A stretch of DNA of 64,000 nt from Piscinibacterium candidicorallinum (GCF_047549485.1 NZ_CP180191.1:2666001-2730000); one strand, 5' to 3'. Shown: positions 1 through 9,101, counted from the first letter of the stretch. Notes: a model not told the origin generated them from the letters alone. Program-made: numbers and translations.

Positions 1-7
1 TTGTCTC

Positions 8-2710
8 CTATTTCTTTGGCCCACCCGATAGACACAGTACGAGCTGTGCTTTGCAGCGATTTATCTGTAATGGATTGGTCTCATCCGCCTCAATCAAGCA
101 TGCTTTTTCAACACAATCGCAACACGGTTGATTTGACCCGGGACGACCGCAAGCCCATGTCGTAATCTTCTTGCAACACCAACGTCCGATCGATCCCTCT
201 TGGCTTTCACAACGTTTATCAACGCACTTTTCAACCCACTTGTCATAGTTTTTATCCCGACCATCAGGTAAAGGCGGATCAATTGGTGGATTAGGACACT
301 CTGCAGGATTCGGGCAGATCGGAGGGTTGCTTGAAGATAAATTTGCAGGACTAGCTAGATTTAAGCGTTTAGCTTGAGCGTTAGAAGATGCCAGCGAGGG
401 CGGGAAATCGTTCGGATTCGAACTCGAAAGAGAAGCTCTCTCGCCCGTTGCACTATATATCACAGTCAACTCTTGCTGGATTTGATTATTTATGCGGGTA
501 ACAAGCGAATTCAAAAAACCTCGCGGGGTATAACTGAAAACCGAGGCAACACCTGAACGGCTCTCGGTTTTTGTCTTACCCTCCACCGTGTAAGTGATCG
601 AGGTAACAACACCCACCGATCCAGCTCGAGTTGCATTTCTTTGTATCAAGTCTCCGTTGGAGCTGTACTGATTGACTATACGAACCTTTTCCCCCGCCAC
701 CGTCGCCCCCGCCGGCGTCTCCCGCTCCACAATCGTCACCGGCAACTGCTGGCTGTTGTAGCTCCACCCCGTCGACGGAATCGGTTGGCTCATATCCCGC
801 GCCGCGCTGAACTTCGCCGCGCCCGTGGCATCGGTCGTGGTGGTAACGCTTTGGCCGGTCAAGTTGCCGTTGCTTGCATACGTGTAGGCGGTGAGCTTGT
901 TGGGCTCGGCGATGCGGGTGGGCAGGTTGAAGGTGCCGTGCCATTGGGTGCTGACCACGCGGCTGGCGCTGGCCAGGGCCGGGCGGGTGGTGCTGCCGGC
1001 GAAGCTGGCCGGGAAGGTGGCGCGCTCGGTTTCGCGGCCACGGGTGTCGTAGATATAGAAGGTCACTGTGCCGTCGTGGGCCACTTCCTTGAACTTCTGG
1101 CCCCGGGCATTGGCCCCGCCGGTGGCGGCGGTGCCGTCGCCCCACACGGTGCTGGCGGCGGTGCTGCCGCACAGCGGGCAGGGGGCGGTGACTGTGCTGG
1201 GGCGGATCACCCCGCCTGCAGCCTCAAAGGTATAGGTGCGCGTTGAGCCATCCGGCGCGGTGATGTAGGTCTGGCTGCCGCTATACCCGGTGGTGCCGCC
1301 GTAGCTGAACAGATAGCGCTCGCCGCCGCGCTCGCTCAGGGTGGCGCGGCCCTGGTCGTCATAGCTGTAGTTGTTGGTGCGCACGCCGGCTTCATCCGTG
1401 ATGCCGGTCAGGTGGTTGGGGAAGCGCGTGTCTTCGTAGTGGTAGCGCTTGACGGTGCCGTCTTGCCAGGTGACGGTGGTCAGGTTGCCCTGCGCGTCGT
1501 ATCCGTAGCGGATGGGTGACTGGGCGGTATTGAGAGTGCCGTCTTTGACGGCACCCGGCGGCACGAGCTGGACCATGCGACCATCGGAGTTGTATACGAA
1601 CCTAAGTTCGCGCCCGAAGTGGTTGCGCACGCTGATGAGCTGGCCAGGCTGGGCGGTGCTGGTGCCTGTGAGGTAGCTGGCCACCGGCGTAGCGCTGGTG
1701 CTGTACGTAAGCGTGGTCGTCCAGCCGTTGCGCTGGCGGATGGATTGCAGAAAGCCAAAAGAGTCGTAGGCCTCCACGGAATTGTCTTTAGCGCTTCTAT
1801 ATTGCCAGCCGACCAACTTCCCAGCTGTATCGCGGAGTTCGATTAGACCATCATGCGTGGCTACCGTGGTTGATGGAAGCCAAACGCCGGCCTTTTTTGT
1901 AAACCTGACAATAGCCCCTTCCGCACGGAAAGCAAGGACAGTACCTATATCTGCCCCTCGAGGCTCCTCAACGACTTGCAAGCTCACACCGAACGAATGA
2001 GACCAGTAACCTGGCTGGCCGAAGCCAGACCACATCGGTACTGAATTCAAGTAACGCCGCGTAAAGCTCAGCGGAGCCGCTCCAGCCCCCTGGTAATCAG
2101 TTTCAAACAAAATCTTTGAACCCATCGCCGGAAACACTGGGTTTGCAACAGCAGAGCAGGCTAGTGGCTCGATGCGATAGCACCATTTGACGTTCGGGCT
2201 AGGCTCCCCCGCATCAGGCGCATAGCCAACTGGGCAATAAAGGTTACGGTATCGCCTCATCGTCAGAACAGCCGACGTCCGAGAAGGTCCGCAAGTCCAA
2301 CGGGTGGCTCCTGGAGGCCAATCCCATAGTGAAGCCCCCAAACTCAGAGATCGAGACTCCGAGTACACAATGCCAGGGTGAAAATACATCGATCCAGTTG
2401 GAGACCACCCATTGTCCGACGTTACAATATACGCATCACACCTATTGTATGGAATCTCAGGTGGGTTTGCTGGCGTATTTAACTCACCGAGAGCGCAACT
2501 AAAAACATCACTCTCCGAAAGCCTTCCAAAACCGCCAGCACCATCACACTTTGGAGTAGATTGATATAACCAAGGCCCAGGTATGGGCTTAGTACAATCT
2601 AGTTCTCCACTTTGACAGCGCAGGTCAATAGACGCTTGGGCAGGGCCACTCAGAAAAAGCCCCGCGAGCAGCGGTAGAAAATATACAAACCTGCACAGTA
2701 GTTTTTTCAT
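8..2710 (-). CDS. RHS/YD-repeat secreted protein with Cys-rich C-terminal tail
   Basis: About 900 residues. I start it at the ATG at 2710, preceded by GGAGGGGGGT, because this start places a clean signal peptide (MKKLLCRF, hydrophobic core, AQA cleavage) at the N-terminus; an upstream in-frame start at 2818 would bury it. A DUF6531-like entry segment (NPVFPAMGSK, ETDYQG, FTRRYLNS) is followed by YD-type repeats such as YDAQGNLTTV and YDDQGRATL. The usual RHS core end motif and long toxin region are absent: a proline-rich linker (PNPAECPNPPIDPP) leads to a tail of about 75 residues with many cysteines, including a CC pair, CCDC and CVEKAC. Known family role: RHS shells encapsulate or display C-terminal domains. 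That the Cys-rich tail is the displayed domain is inference. Any partner gene downstream would lie off the left edge. Confidence 0.85.
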   Translation of the reverse strand: MKKLLCRFVYFLPLLAGLFLSGPAQASIDLRCQSGELDCTKPIPGPWLYQSTPKCDGAGGFGRLSESDVFSCALGELNTPANPPEIPYNRCDAYIVTSDNGWSPTGSMYFHPGIVYSESRSLSLGASLWDWPPGATRWTCGPSRTSAVLTMRRYRNLYCPVGYAPDAGEPSPNVKWCYRIEPLACSAVANPVFPAMGSKILFETDYQGAGAAPLSFTRRYLNSVPMWSGFGQPGYWSHSFGVSLQVVEEPRGADIGTVLAFRAEGAIVRFTKKAGVWLPSTTVATHDGLIELRDTAGKLVGWQYRSAKDNSVEAYDSFGFLQSIRQRNGWTTTLTYSTSATPVASYLTGTSTAQPGQLISVRNHFGRELRFVYNSDGRMVQLVPPGAVKDGTLNTAQSPIRYGYDAQGNLTTVTWQDGTVKRYHYEDTRFPNHLTGITDEAGVRTNNYSYDDQGRATLSERGGERYLFSYGGTTGYSGSQTYITAPDGSTRTYTFEAAGGVIRPSTVTAPCPLCGSTAASTVWGDGTAATGGANARGQKFKEVAHDGTVTFYIYDTRGRETERATFPASFAGSTTRPALASASRVVSTQWHGTFNLPTRIAEPNKLTAYTYASNGNLTGQSVTTTTDATGAAKFSAARDMSQPIPSTGWSYNSQQLPVTIVERETPAGATVAGEKVRIVNQYSSNGDLIQRNATRAGSVGVVTSITYTVEGKTKTESRSGVASVFSYTPRGFLNSLVTRINNQIQQELTVIYSATGERASLSSSNPNDFPPSLASSNAQAKRLNLASPANLSSSNPPICPNPAECPNPPIDPPLPDGRDKNYDKWVEKCVDKRCESQEGSIGRWCCKKITTWACGRPGSNQPCCDCVEKACLIEADETNPLQINRCKAQLVLCLSGGPKK

Positions 2711-3006
2711 ACCCCCCTCCGGAATACATTCGCCCAGGCCAAAAACTTGTCTTGATGCGCAAAAAACTGCACGTCCGACCGAATTACGTATCCAGCGAGC
2801 GATGCGCTCAAATAGCACCTTTGCGCTTTCTGACTGCGAGTCACTCGTTGGTCATCTTATTCTAGCCGTCAGATGCTACCGGCTACTTCTTCGATGGACT
2901 ATAGCTCGAATACAGTATTCACTTGCGTTCTTGCTGCGCACGTTGCTTCAATCGTGTCGACGTCTGTATCTCTGTGTTTGGACACATTGAAGGCATCACT
3001 GAGTGG

Positions 3007-3249
3007 CTACTCGCAGTTCCTCGTGCGGCGTTTGGTGCTGCGCAATTCGGCATTAGGCGCTCTCAAGCGACTGTTCGCCCAATGTGATCGGCAAAGCGCT
3101 AGTTGCGATATGGAAGCGTTGCTAATCAGGCGGAGCACATGCATTGGGGTCTCGCCCTTTGACACCAGCCGTCTAACACGCGGCACAGACAGCCCGAACT
3201 CGCGGGCCACCGCGCTCACGCTGTGCTCGTAGCGTACGCATTCCACCAC
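3007..3249 (-). pseudogene. Possible decayed helix-turn-helix fragment
   Basis: Up to 80 residues from a GTG at 3249. The segment AVAREFGLSVPRVRRLV reads like a helix-turn-helix of a transposase or sigma region 4 type. The same frame continues upstream through an in-frame TAG into codons that look like a longer protein, and downstream it runs into low-quality Arg/Ser/Asn sequence. There is no ribosome site. I read it as a remnant of a DNA-binding protein, possibly from an insertion sequence; a chance frame is not excluded. Confidence 0.3.
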
Positions 3250-3408
3250 GGCCTAGTCGCGGGTCGCATGCCTGACTTGAACGTCGCTGACGGCAATCAC
3301 AACGGTCTGGACACACCCAGCTTGACCCACATGAAGCGATGTTCCCCTGCAGGTCATTGACTCGAATGTAGCTAGCAAGCCTTTGCTTTGCTGCAATCCA
3401 AGAGGCCA

Positions 3409-3480
3409 CTCCGCTTGTCTGGCGCGGTTCTTCAGGCAATTTCCCCTGAAGACGCGCTTTCAGAGCCGATCTTCAAAAGC
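3409..3480 (+). repeat. Dispersed hairpin repeat, copy R1
   Basis: Contains the 17-base core CCGCTTGTCTGGCGCGG (3411-3427) followed by a strong hairpin: TCTTCAGG at 3429-3436 pairs with CCTGAAGA at 3445-3452, and the flanking GCGC arms extend it to about 3457. A closely similar sequence, with compensated loop differences, recurs at 5650. The core is repeated exactly, in inverted orientation, at 6322-6338. Confidence 0.7.
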
Positions 3481-3504
3481 ACGCTTGGACAACCCCAATA
3501 CGGG

Positions 3505-3560
3505 TGCGGTTCTTCAGATCAAAGTGGCTGCCAAGCCGGACGGGACAAGCGCGATGGTCA
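3505..3560 (-). repeat. Dispersed repeat, copy R2 (diverged, inverted)
   Basis: Reads CGGTTCTTCAGATCAAAGT then GGCTG and a degraded GGGACAAGCG. It matches the right-hand unit at 6293-6345 in layout (TTCTTCA, AAAGTGGCTG, then ACAAGCG) and lies in opposite orientation to R1, 30 bases away, so R1 and R2 form a back-to-back pair. Confidence 0.5.
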
Positions 3561-3701
3561 CTGCGCCGTCTCGCGCGGAGGGCAGGCCGACTCCAATCCA
3601 TGGAACGGCGAGTCGAACGGCTCCCTGGGTCTGCCAGCACGACACACTGCGGGCCGCTCAGCACAGCACCCGCACAAAGCCCACCGGCTTGATCACCCAG
3701 G

Positions 3702-4961
3702 TCATTCCGGTGGCGGGGTTTGGTAGTAGCGCACGTTGGCTTGCTGCTCGGGGCGCAGGCCGATGTATGCGCCGTAGCTGCACGCCGTTTGCAGCGCGGT
3801 GCATGCCTGGCCCGCCTTCTTGCTGCACTCCTCCACCGCTGAACGCGATGCTTCGGAGTGCGAGAAGCCCCAGAGCACGTAGCGAAAGTCTGCCGGCCCT
3901 GCGGCCACGGCGATGCAGGTGTTGTGGGTACGCATCCGCACCTCGCAGCGGTCGCCGCCCGCGGCAAGGCAGCGCTCGATCGCCTGCGCATCTGCCTGCT
4001 CCTGGGTGGTCGCGCCGGCTGCCAGCCCATACGCTGGGCCGGAGCCCGCGAGCGCCGCGGCGGCGAAGCGGTTCTCAAATGTCTCAAAGCGGCGCCGCTG
4101 AACCCGTACGTCGTCCGCATCGGGGTGCGTCGCATCGCGCGCACTGGCGTTGGGCAGGCAGTGCGCCTGCTGCCAGGCGCCGGGCTTGTCGCTGACGCGC
4201 AGCAGCACCGGCATGCGCCCTGCGCCGCAATGGTGAACGCCGGGCACGGGGGCTGCCGCGGCGCCGGGGGTGTGCTCGTTGCCGTACACGGCACCTGGCT
4301 GGCGCCTGAGCGCGCGCCCTGCACTGGTCACGCGTTCGCACACGGTTCGCACCAGTTCGCAGGGGCGGCCCTGGGTGCCTTTGCCGCCTTCGCCGCCTTG
4401 CTTTGTGCATGCAGACAGAAGCCCCGCTTCGAGTTCACCCCGATCGCGGTCGCCCAGGCGGGCGCCATCCCAGCTGGAGCCCCAGATCAACCAGCCGTCT
4501 GGAGCTTTCGCCAGCGCTATGCAGCCGTTTCGGGTACCGGCGTTGATCTCGCAGGCCTTGCCGCCCGCCGCGCGGCACGCTTGCAGGGCGTGCGCATCGG
4601 CCGCGGCTTGGCGCGCGTGCCCCGCGGCCAGGCCATAGACCCCCGGCTCAATGCTGGTGGCCAGGGCGTTGTAAGTCACGCTCAGCCACTCCCAGGTGGG
4701 TGGCGCAGGCGGGGCCACCCGCGCGGGGGCAGCCCCATTGCCGGGCTGCTGAACCCAGCGGCAGATGGGAATGGGCGCCACCCCGTTGCTGCCCGGCCAG
4801 GTACCAATGCGCACCTCGCCGGGGCTGCCGGTACAGGGGTGATCGGCCTTCACCCCCAGAGGCAGCCCGCCTGCGGCGCAGGCCAGCGCAATGATCGCCA
4901 CCCGCGCGATCGACAGGCGGCTCAGGGCCCTACACGCACGCTTCAACGTCCACTCCTTCAT
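3702..4961 (-). CDS. Secreted protein with two DUF4189 domains
   Basis: 419 residues from the ATG at 4961. This start has AAGGGA 5 bases upstream and gives a signal peptide (MKEWTLKRACR, then a hydrophobic run ending LGVKADHPC); the frame is open further upstream but that part is not protein-like. Two DUF4189-type domains are visible. The first (around residues 85-190) has YGLAAGHARQAAADAHALQAC, then CEINAGTRNGCIALAKA and WGSSWDG. The second (around 300-400) has YGLAAGATTQEQADAQAIERC split by the same spacing from CEVRMRTHNTCIAVAAG and WGFSHS. The middle is Cys-rich (CELVRTVCERV). DUF4189 is a cysteine-rich exported domain of unknown function, so a periplasmic or outer-surface role is all that can be said. 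It stands alone between hairpin repeats, with no operon partner. Confidence 0.75.
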   Translation of the reverse strand: MKEWTLKRACRALSRLSIARVAIIALACAAGGLPLGVKADHPCTGSPGEVRIGTWPGSNGVAPIPICRWVQQPGNGAAPARVAPPAPPTWEWLSVTYNALATSIEPGVYGLAAGHARQAAADAHALQACRAAGGKACEINAGTRNGCIALAKAPDGWLIWGSSWDGARLGDRDRGELEAGLLSACTKQGGEGGKGTQGRPCELVRTVCERVTSAGRALRRQPGAVYGNEHTPGAAAAPVPGVHHCGAGRMPVLLRVSDKPGAWQQAHCLPNASARDATHPDADDVRVQRRRFETFENRFAAAALAGSGPAYGLAAGATTQEQADAQAIERCLAAGGDRCEVRMRTHNTCIAVAAGPADFRYVLWGFSHSEASRSAVEECSKKAGQACTALQTACSYGAYIGLRPEQQANVRYYQTPPPE

Positions 4962-5915
4962 CAGCATCCCTTGCAAATTCATGTGCACGCACCACACATC
5001 GCGTGGCGACAGGGTGCCCGCTGCTGCAGCCGCGCCCCCGCAATGCAGCAGACCGAGACGCAAGACCGTCTTGTGCACCCGGCCGAACCGCGGCGTGACC
5101 GCGACCGACAACGGTCTGCTCGATCCAGCTGCGGGCGAGTTCGAAGCGCCCGGCGCGTCGCATCCTACTGAGCACCGCAGCGGGAGTTCGATCCCCCGGA
5201 ATGGGCACCTCAGCGCCGAATCGTCGCGCGAAGCACGGGGGTGTGATGCGCCGCATACCCTATTGGGCAGTTGGGCGATGCGCCGCCGCCGGCAGGGAAG
5301 GCTCAGCATGCAGACCGGGGGCCTCTGAAGCGCACTGCCCCCTTTGCGGCCAACACGTCTTGGCGTGTGTGGGTTGCGCGCAAGCAGCGCGGTTGCTAAT
5401 GAGGCTTGAGCCGACCACAGGCGCCGAGGTGCCGGCGCTGTGGGTTCGTTGCAGTCCCGGTGAAGGCAGCGAGCTGCGCGGGATGTGCCGCTGACTCGAG
5501 GGGTTTGCGTCGCACCGCTTCGCGCCGGAGGAAGATGGCCCCGCTCAAGGCCATGCAGTAGCTGGCCGCGGTGCAACGACGATTGCTTGCACGCCATGGA
5601 CTACGCGAAGGCTTGGAAACCTTCGCACCGTGGCCGCCCAAACACGTCTTTCCGCTGATCTGGCGCGGTTCTTCAGGCGATTTACCCTGAAGACGCGCTT
5701 GCAGAGCCAGTCTTCACCTTAGGCACGCTCGACATCCGGTATGGGTGGCCGCCTGCAGGGTTGGTTGGCAGGTGCTGGGGCGCGGCACACTTGCCGCCGC
5801 TAGATGTTGCGGTGGCAAACCAAGATGCACGGGGCGCTCCGGCCACAGCCTCAGGCGCGTGGCAAGCCGCTTGCAAGGCGGTGCCGTACGGCCGGCTGCG
5901 GCTGGGCCGGTTCGC
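4962..5915. other. Intergenic interval without a supported gene
   Basis: No frame here looks like a protein on either strand; the long minus-strand frame is only the untranslated extension of the DUF4189 gene. It holds repeat copy R3 at 5650-5745 and must hold the DUF4189 promoter. Confidence 0.5.
5650..5745 (+). repeat. Dispersed hairpin repeat, copy R3
   Basis: Near-copy of R1: CCGCTGATCTGGCGCGG (5652-5668, two mismatches to the R1 core) followed by the same hairpin, TCTTCAGG / CCTGAAGA, bounded by GCGC arms. The similarity continues through CAGAGCC and GGTATGGGTG about 90 bases on. Together with the inverted copy at 6293-6345 it brackets the YgaP-like gene. Confidence 0.7.
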
Positions 5916-6161
5916 TCAGCCGCGCGATGAACCACCTCGCGCCGGCTTGCGCGCCACCACTTTGCGCGGCGGGCGCACATAGGTTGAGCGGCCGATGAGT
6001 GAGTGCACGGGGCACACCTCAAAGACGCCGGTTCCCACCAGAAACAGTCCGATCCAGCCCCAGGGGCCGATCCAGCCCGCCAGCGCGGCCAGCGCCAGCA
6101 CCGTTCCGATCGCGATCCGGATGATCCGGTCGGCACCGCCCACATTGCCATCGATTCGCAT
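5916..6161 (-). CDS. YgaP-like DUF2892 inner-membrane protein
   Basis: 81 residues. Start ATG at 6161 with AAGGA 8 bases upstream. The sequence NVGGADRIIRIAIG, then two hydrophobic helices around GPWGWIGLFLVGTG and the CPVHSLIG signature, is typical of the DUF2892 transmembrane domain found alone or fused to rhodanese in YgaP. No rhodanese domain is attached here. The C-terminus is basic (RPPRKVVARK). Function of the isolated domain is unknown; a sulfur-related membrane role is only suggested by the YgaP fusion. It is flanked by inverted copies of the dispersed repeat. Confidence 0.85.
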   Translation of the reverse strand: MRIDGNVGGADRIIRIAIGTVLALAALAGWIGPWGWIGLFLVGTGVFEVCPVHSLIGRSTYVRPPRKVVARKPARGGSSRG

Positions 6162-6292
6162 GGCCGTTCCTTTGTCGATACATCACAGACAGGAAACGGG
6201 GTCTGGCGGCCGGGTGCAGCAGAGCGCTGCGCGTGCATCTTAGGTGGTGGTTGCGCTGCTCAGGGAAATCATGCGCAGACTGAGGTTTGACA

Positions 6293-6345
6293 CGGCTCTT
6301 CAAGCCAAAGTGGCTGGAGATCCGCGCCAGACAAGCGGAAAGCAC
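6293..6345 (-). repeat. Dispersed repeat, copy R4 (inverted)
   Basis: Carries CTCTTCA, AAAGTGGCTGGAGATCCG and the exact inverted core CCGCGCCAGACAAGCGG (6322-6338) of R1. It abuts the stop codon of the M48 protease gene at 6357, so it sits in the 3' untranslated region of that gene. Confidence 0.65.
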
Positions 6346-6356
6346 TTCGGACCGTA

Positions 6357-8177
6357 CTAGCGCTGCCGCTCGCGCTGCTCCTCGGTCATCTCGCCGCGTT
6401 TCTTCAGCTCCTCATCTTCGATGCGCTTGGCGTCGCGCATTTCGCGCAGGCGCGCGTCGATCTGGCTTTGGGTAATGGCGTCCAGCCCCGGGGTCTTGCG
6501 CGCGGCTTCCATGGACTGCAGCGCAGCGCCGAAGGCGCCGATCATGAAGTAGTGCTCGGCCTGGGCGCGCAGCTGGCCGGGCTTGTCGCCCAGCTCCGCG
6601 TAGCAGCGCGCGAGCACGAGCCAAGGCGCGGGGTCGGGCTGCTGGGCCAGGCGCAGGCGCAGGATGGCGGCGGCCTGGGCGGGCTCGTTGATGTCCAGGA
6701 AGGCTTGGGCCATGGCATCGCGGAACAGGAGCGGCATGCCGCCGGCATCGCCCGCCGCCTGGATGAGCGCCAGGGCATCGGCCTGCTGACCCAGGCGCGA
6801 GAGCGCGCGGGCGCGGGCAAAGAGCAGCTGCGGCGGCTCGGCGACGAGCATGCGTTTGGACGCAGGCAGCGCTGCCTGGGCGCGCAGGGTGCCAGGCGCC
6901 GTGGTGATGAGACCGGCTTCCTTGGCCGCGCGATCGAGTTGCGCAAGCGCGCGCTGGCCGCTGGCCACGTCTGTGGCCTGGGTGCCCGTCTTGGGTTCGG
7001 CCAGCTCGATCAGCGCCAGGCCGTAGGCGGCACCTGCGCGCACGAAGGCGGTGGGCTCGGGCTCGCCGGGGATCTGAATGCCGGGCTGCATGCGCGCATC
7101 GAACACCTTGCGCAGTTGCAGGCGGGCGTCGGCCGTCTGCGCGGCCAGCACCATGGCGCGGGCCTGGAAGAAGCGGAAGGCAAGTGTGTCCACTGGCGGC
7201 TTGGGTGGCACCAGACGCGTGCGGTTCTGGATGTCTGCAATGCGCTCGGTGGTCAGCGGATGGGTGCTGGGGATGATGGGGCCGGTGCTTTCGTACATGC
7301 GCCCTTGGGCCTGCAGGCGCTGAAACACGCCCACCATGCCGGAGACGTCGTAGCCGGCGTCCATCAGCAGGCGCAGGCCCACGCGGTCGGCCTCGCGCTC
7401 GGCTTCGCGGCTGAAGGCCAGCGCCTGCGAGACGCTCAGGCCCTGGCTGCCAGCGATGGCGGCCTGCATGACGTTGTCGCCGCTGCTGGTGCCGCTGCGC
7501 GCGGCGAGGATGGCCAGCGCCAGACCGGCCAGCGTCCAGAGGCCGGCGCTCTTCTGGTTGGCGATGCTGCGCGCGATGTGCCGCTGCTCCACATGGCCGA
7601 TTTCATGGGCGAGCACGCCGGCGAGCTCGTTCTCGTTGCCGGCCGCAGCAATCAGCCCGGAGTTCACGCCCATCAGCCCGCCGGGCATGGCGAAGGCATT
7701 GAGCACCGGGTCACGCAGGGCGTAGATCTCCAAGTGCGGGCGGCTGGTGCCCAGGCCGGCGGCCAGCTTGGCGATCAGGTGGTCCAGATAGGCGTTGAGC
7801 TCGGGGTCGGCAAAGTTGTCCGGGTAGCGGGCCAGCTCACGCCGCAGGTCGCGCAGGATGCGGCGCTCCTCGGTGGCCGGCAGGTCCGCGGCGTCCGGCG
7901 AGCCGAGGTTGGGCAGCGGCGCGGTGGCTGGGCGTGGCAGCGGCGCTTCTTCCTTGGGCGCGGGCGCGGCCGGCGCACCGGAAAAGCGGCCCGGGCTGTC
8001 TGTGGGCTGACTCTGTGCCAGCGGCATGCTCATGAACCCCGGCCACGCGACCAACGCCAGGGCGCACGCAATGGCCCGCGGGCGGGGCAGCCCGGCCGGA
8101 CGAATGACACGGCGGGATGAACTCGGGCGCGAGCGCTCCAAAGAAGGTTCGAGCAGCGTGCGGGAAGAAAACGTCAT
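6357..8177 (-). CDS. M48-family periplasmic metalloprotease with TPR region (BepA/YfgC-like)
   Basis: 606 residues. The N-terminus has a basic stretch and a hydrophobic segment (AIACALALVAWPGF) ending at MPLAQSQ, read as a signal peptide. The zinc site is HEIGH at residues 191-195 with the downstream EREADRVG around 260 supplying the third ligand. FAMPGGLMGVNSGL just before the site is typical of the M48 BepA group. The C-terminal half (about 330-580) is helical with alanine-rich pairs, consistent with TPR repeats. Known role of the family: quality control of outer-membrane proteins such as LptD. It is longer than E. coli BepA, mainly through the N-terminal extension. GGAAG lies 3 bases before the start; the true start could be internal. 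It is divergent from moaC. Confidence 0.85.
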   Translation of the reverse strand: MTFSSRTLLEPSLERSRPSSSRRVIRPAGLPRPRAIACALALVAWPGFMSMPLAQSQPTDSPGRFSGAPAAPAPKEEAPLPRPATAPLPNLGSPDAADLPATEERRILRDLRRELARYPDNFADPELNAYLDHLIAKLAAGLGTSRPHLEIYALRDPVLNAFAMPGGLMGVNSGLIAAAGNENELAGVLAHEIGHVEQRHIARSIANQKSAGLWTLAGLALAILAARSGTSSGDNVMQAAIAGSQGLSVSQALAFSREAEREADRVGLRLLMDAGYDVSGMVGVFQRLQAQGRMYESTGPIIPSTHPLTTERIADIQNRTRLVPPKPPVDTLAFRFFQARAMVLAAQTADARLQLRKVFDARMQPGIQIPGEPEPTAFVRAGAAYGLALIELAEPKTGTQATDVASGQRALAQLDRAAKEAGLITTAPGTLRAQAALPASKRMLVAEPPQLLFARARALSRLGQQADALALIQAAGDAGGMPLLFRDAMAQAFLDINEPAQAAAILRLRLAQQPDPAPWLVLARCYAELGDKPGQLRAQAEHYFMIGAFGAALQSMEAARKTPGLDAITQSQIDARLREMRDAKRIEDEELKKRGEMTEEQRERQR

Positions 8178-8551
8178 GCGCTTCCGTTGTGAGAGAAGGT
8201 TTACAGCTTGAATACGCGGCCTGTGCGTGGCTTGCGAACTTGTCGAGACATCGCCCGCGGCTCACGGCCCACGGCTGGGTGCGATCAACATTAATGCATG
8301 GGCTGGACGCTGCAGCGCAGCAGGCGGCGCGCCAGACCGCTAAACCGAGTAAGGATCGGCGGGCCCTCATGCTTTGGCCACCCGATAGGCAGAAGTTCCG
8401 AGGGCTGCAGATTCATAGCGGACTGTGCGGGAACGGTCCTGCCGTCAGACACAATGGCGCGTCCGGACGGCACAAAACGCTCGCTTTGGCGCGAAGTACT
8501 GCGCAAGCTTTGGCATGATGCACGTCTGACCGACCAGCCCATCGAACCCTC
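8178..8551. other. Divergent intergenic region between the M48 gene and moaC
   Basis: 374 bases separating two gene starts on opposite strands, so it must hold both promoters. I see no convincing small gene or strong palindrome in it. Confidence 0.4.
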
Positions 8552-9067
8552 ATGAGCGACCCGAACAACGTCCCACCCGCTGACGCCGCACCTCGGCCGC
8601 TGACCCACTTCGATGGCGAGGGCCGAGCGCACATGGTGGACGTGTCTGGCAAGGCGGTGACCAAGCGGGTGGCGGTGGTCCGCGGCAGCATCCGCATGCA
8701 ACCCGAGACCCTCGCACTCATTGCGTCGGGCACTGCCAAGAAGGGCGATGTGCTGGGCATCGCACGCATCGCCGGCATCCAGGGCGCCAAGAAAACCAGC
8801 GAACTGATCCCACTGGCCCACCCGATCCCCATCACCCGCGCGGCAGTCGAGTTTGCGCTGGATGAGGCCCTGCCCGGCGTGCACTGCACAGCGACGGTCG
8901 AGACTCTGGCGCAAACCGGCGTGGAAATGGAAGCCTTCTGCGCCTGCTCCACCGCCCTGCTGACCATCTACGACATGGTCAAGGCGGTGGATCGGGGGAT
9001 GGTGGTGTCCGATCTGCGCCTGGCCGAGAAGACGGGGGGCAAGAGCGGGGATTGGCGAGCGGGCTAG
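8552..9067 (+). CDS. moaC: Cyclic pyranopterin monophosphate synthase MoaC
   Basis: 171 residues, the usual size. MoaC converts the MoaA product, 3',8-cyclo-7,8-dihydro-GTP, into cyclic pyranopterin monophosphate in cytoplasmic molybdenum cofactor synthesis. The family signature is clear: MVDVSGKAVTKR, AGIQGAKKTSELIPLAHP, GVEMEAFCACSTA, and the catalytic-region TIYDMVKAVDRGM with the conserved Asp and Lys. MoaC is often KDTSELIPLCHP; here it is KKTSELIPLAHP, a common variant. No other molybdopterin gene is nearby, so it is a stand-alone gene. No clear ribosome site precedes the ATG. Confidence 0.95.
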   Translation: MSDPNNVPPADAAPRPLTHFDGEGRAHMVDVSGKAVTKRVAVVRGSIRMQPETLALIASGTAKKGDVLGIARIAGIQGAKKTSELIPLAHPIPITRAAVEFALDEALPGVHCTATVETLAQTGVEMEAFCACSTALLTIYDMVKAVDRGMVVSDLRLAEKTGGKSGDWRAG

Positions 9068-9077
9068 TCCGTTACCT

Positions 9078-9101
9078 CAAGGGGTGGTTTCATACCCCTT
9101 G
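9078..9101 (+). terminator. Stem-loop after moaC
   Basis: Perfect 8-base arms, CAAGGGGT (9078-9085) and ACCCCTTG (9094-9101), around an 8-base loop, 10 bases after the moaC stop. There is no T-run, so it is either a weak terminator or a 3'-end stabilising hairpin. It sits between converging genes. Confidence 0.45.

Larger units (their letters stand above)
2711..3701. other. Gene-poor interval with possible transposase/HTH remnant and hairpin repeats
   Basis: No convincing complete gene. The 2711-2870 part is the upstream region of the RHS gene. On the minus strand near 3249-3110 a short reading frame resembles a helix-turn-helix (see the separate entry). From 3409 on there are two oppositely oriented copies of a dispersed hairpin repeat, also listed separately. 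Confidence 0.5.

Noticed and set aside
3858..5171. Long plus-strand reading frame of about 437 codons
   Set aside because: It is antisense to the DUF4189 gene; the minus strand has a signal peptide and duplicated Cys-spaced domains, the plus strand only high-GC shadow coding.
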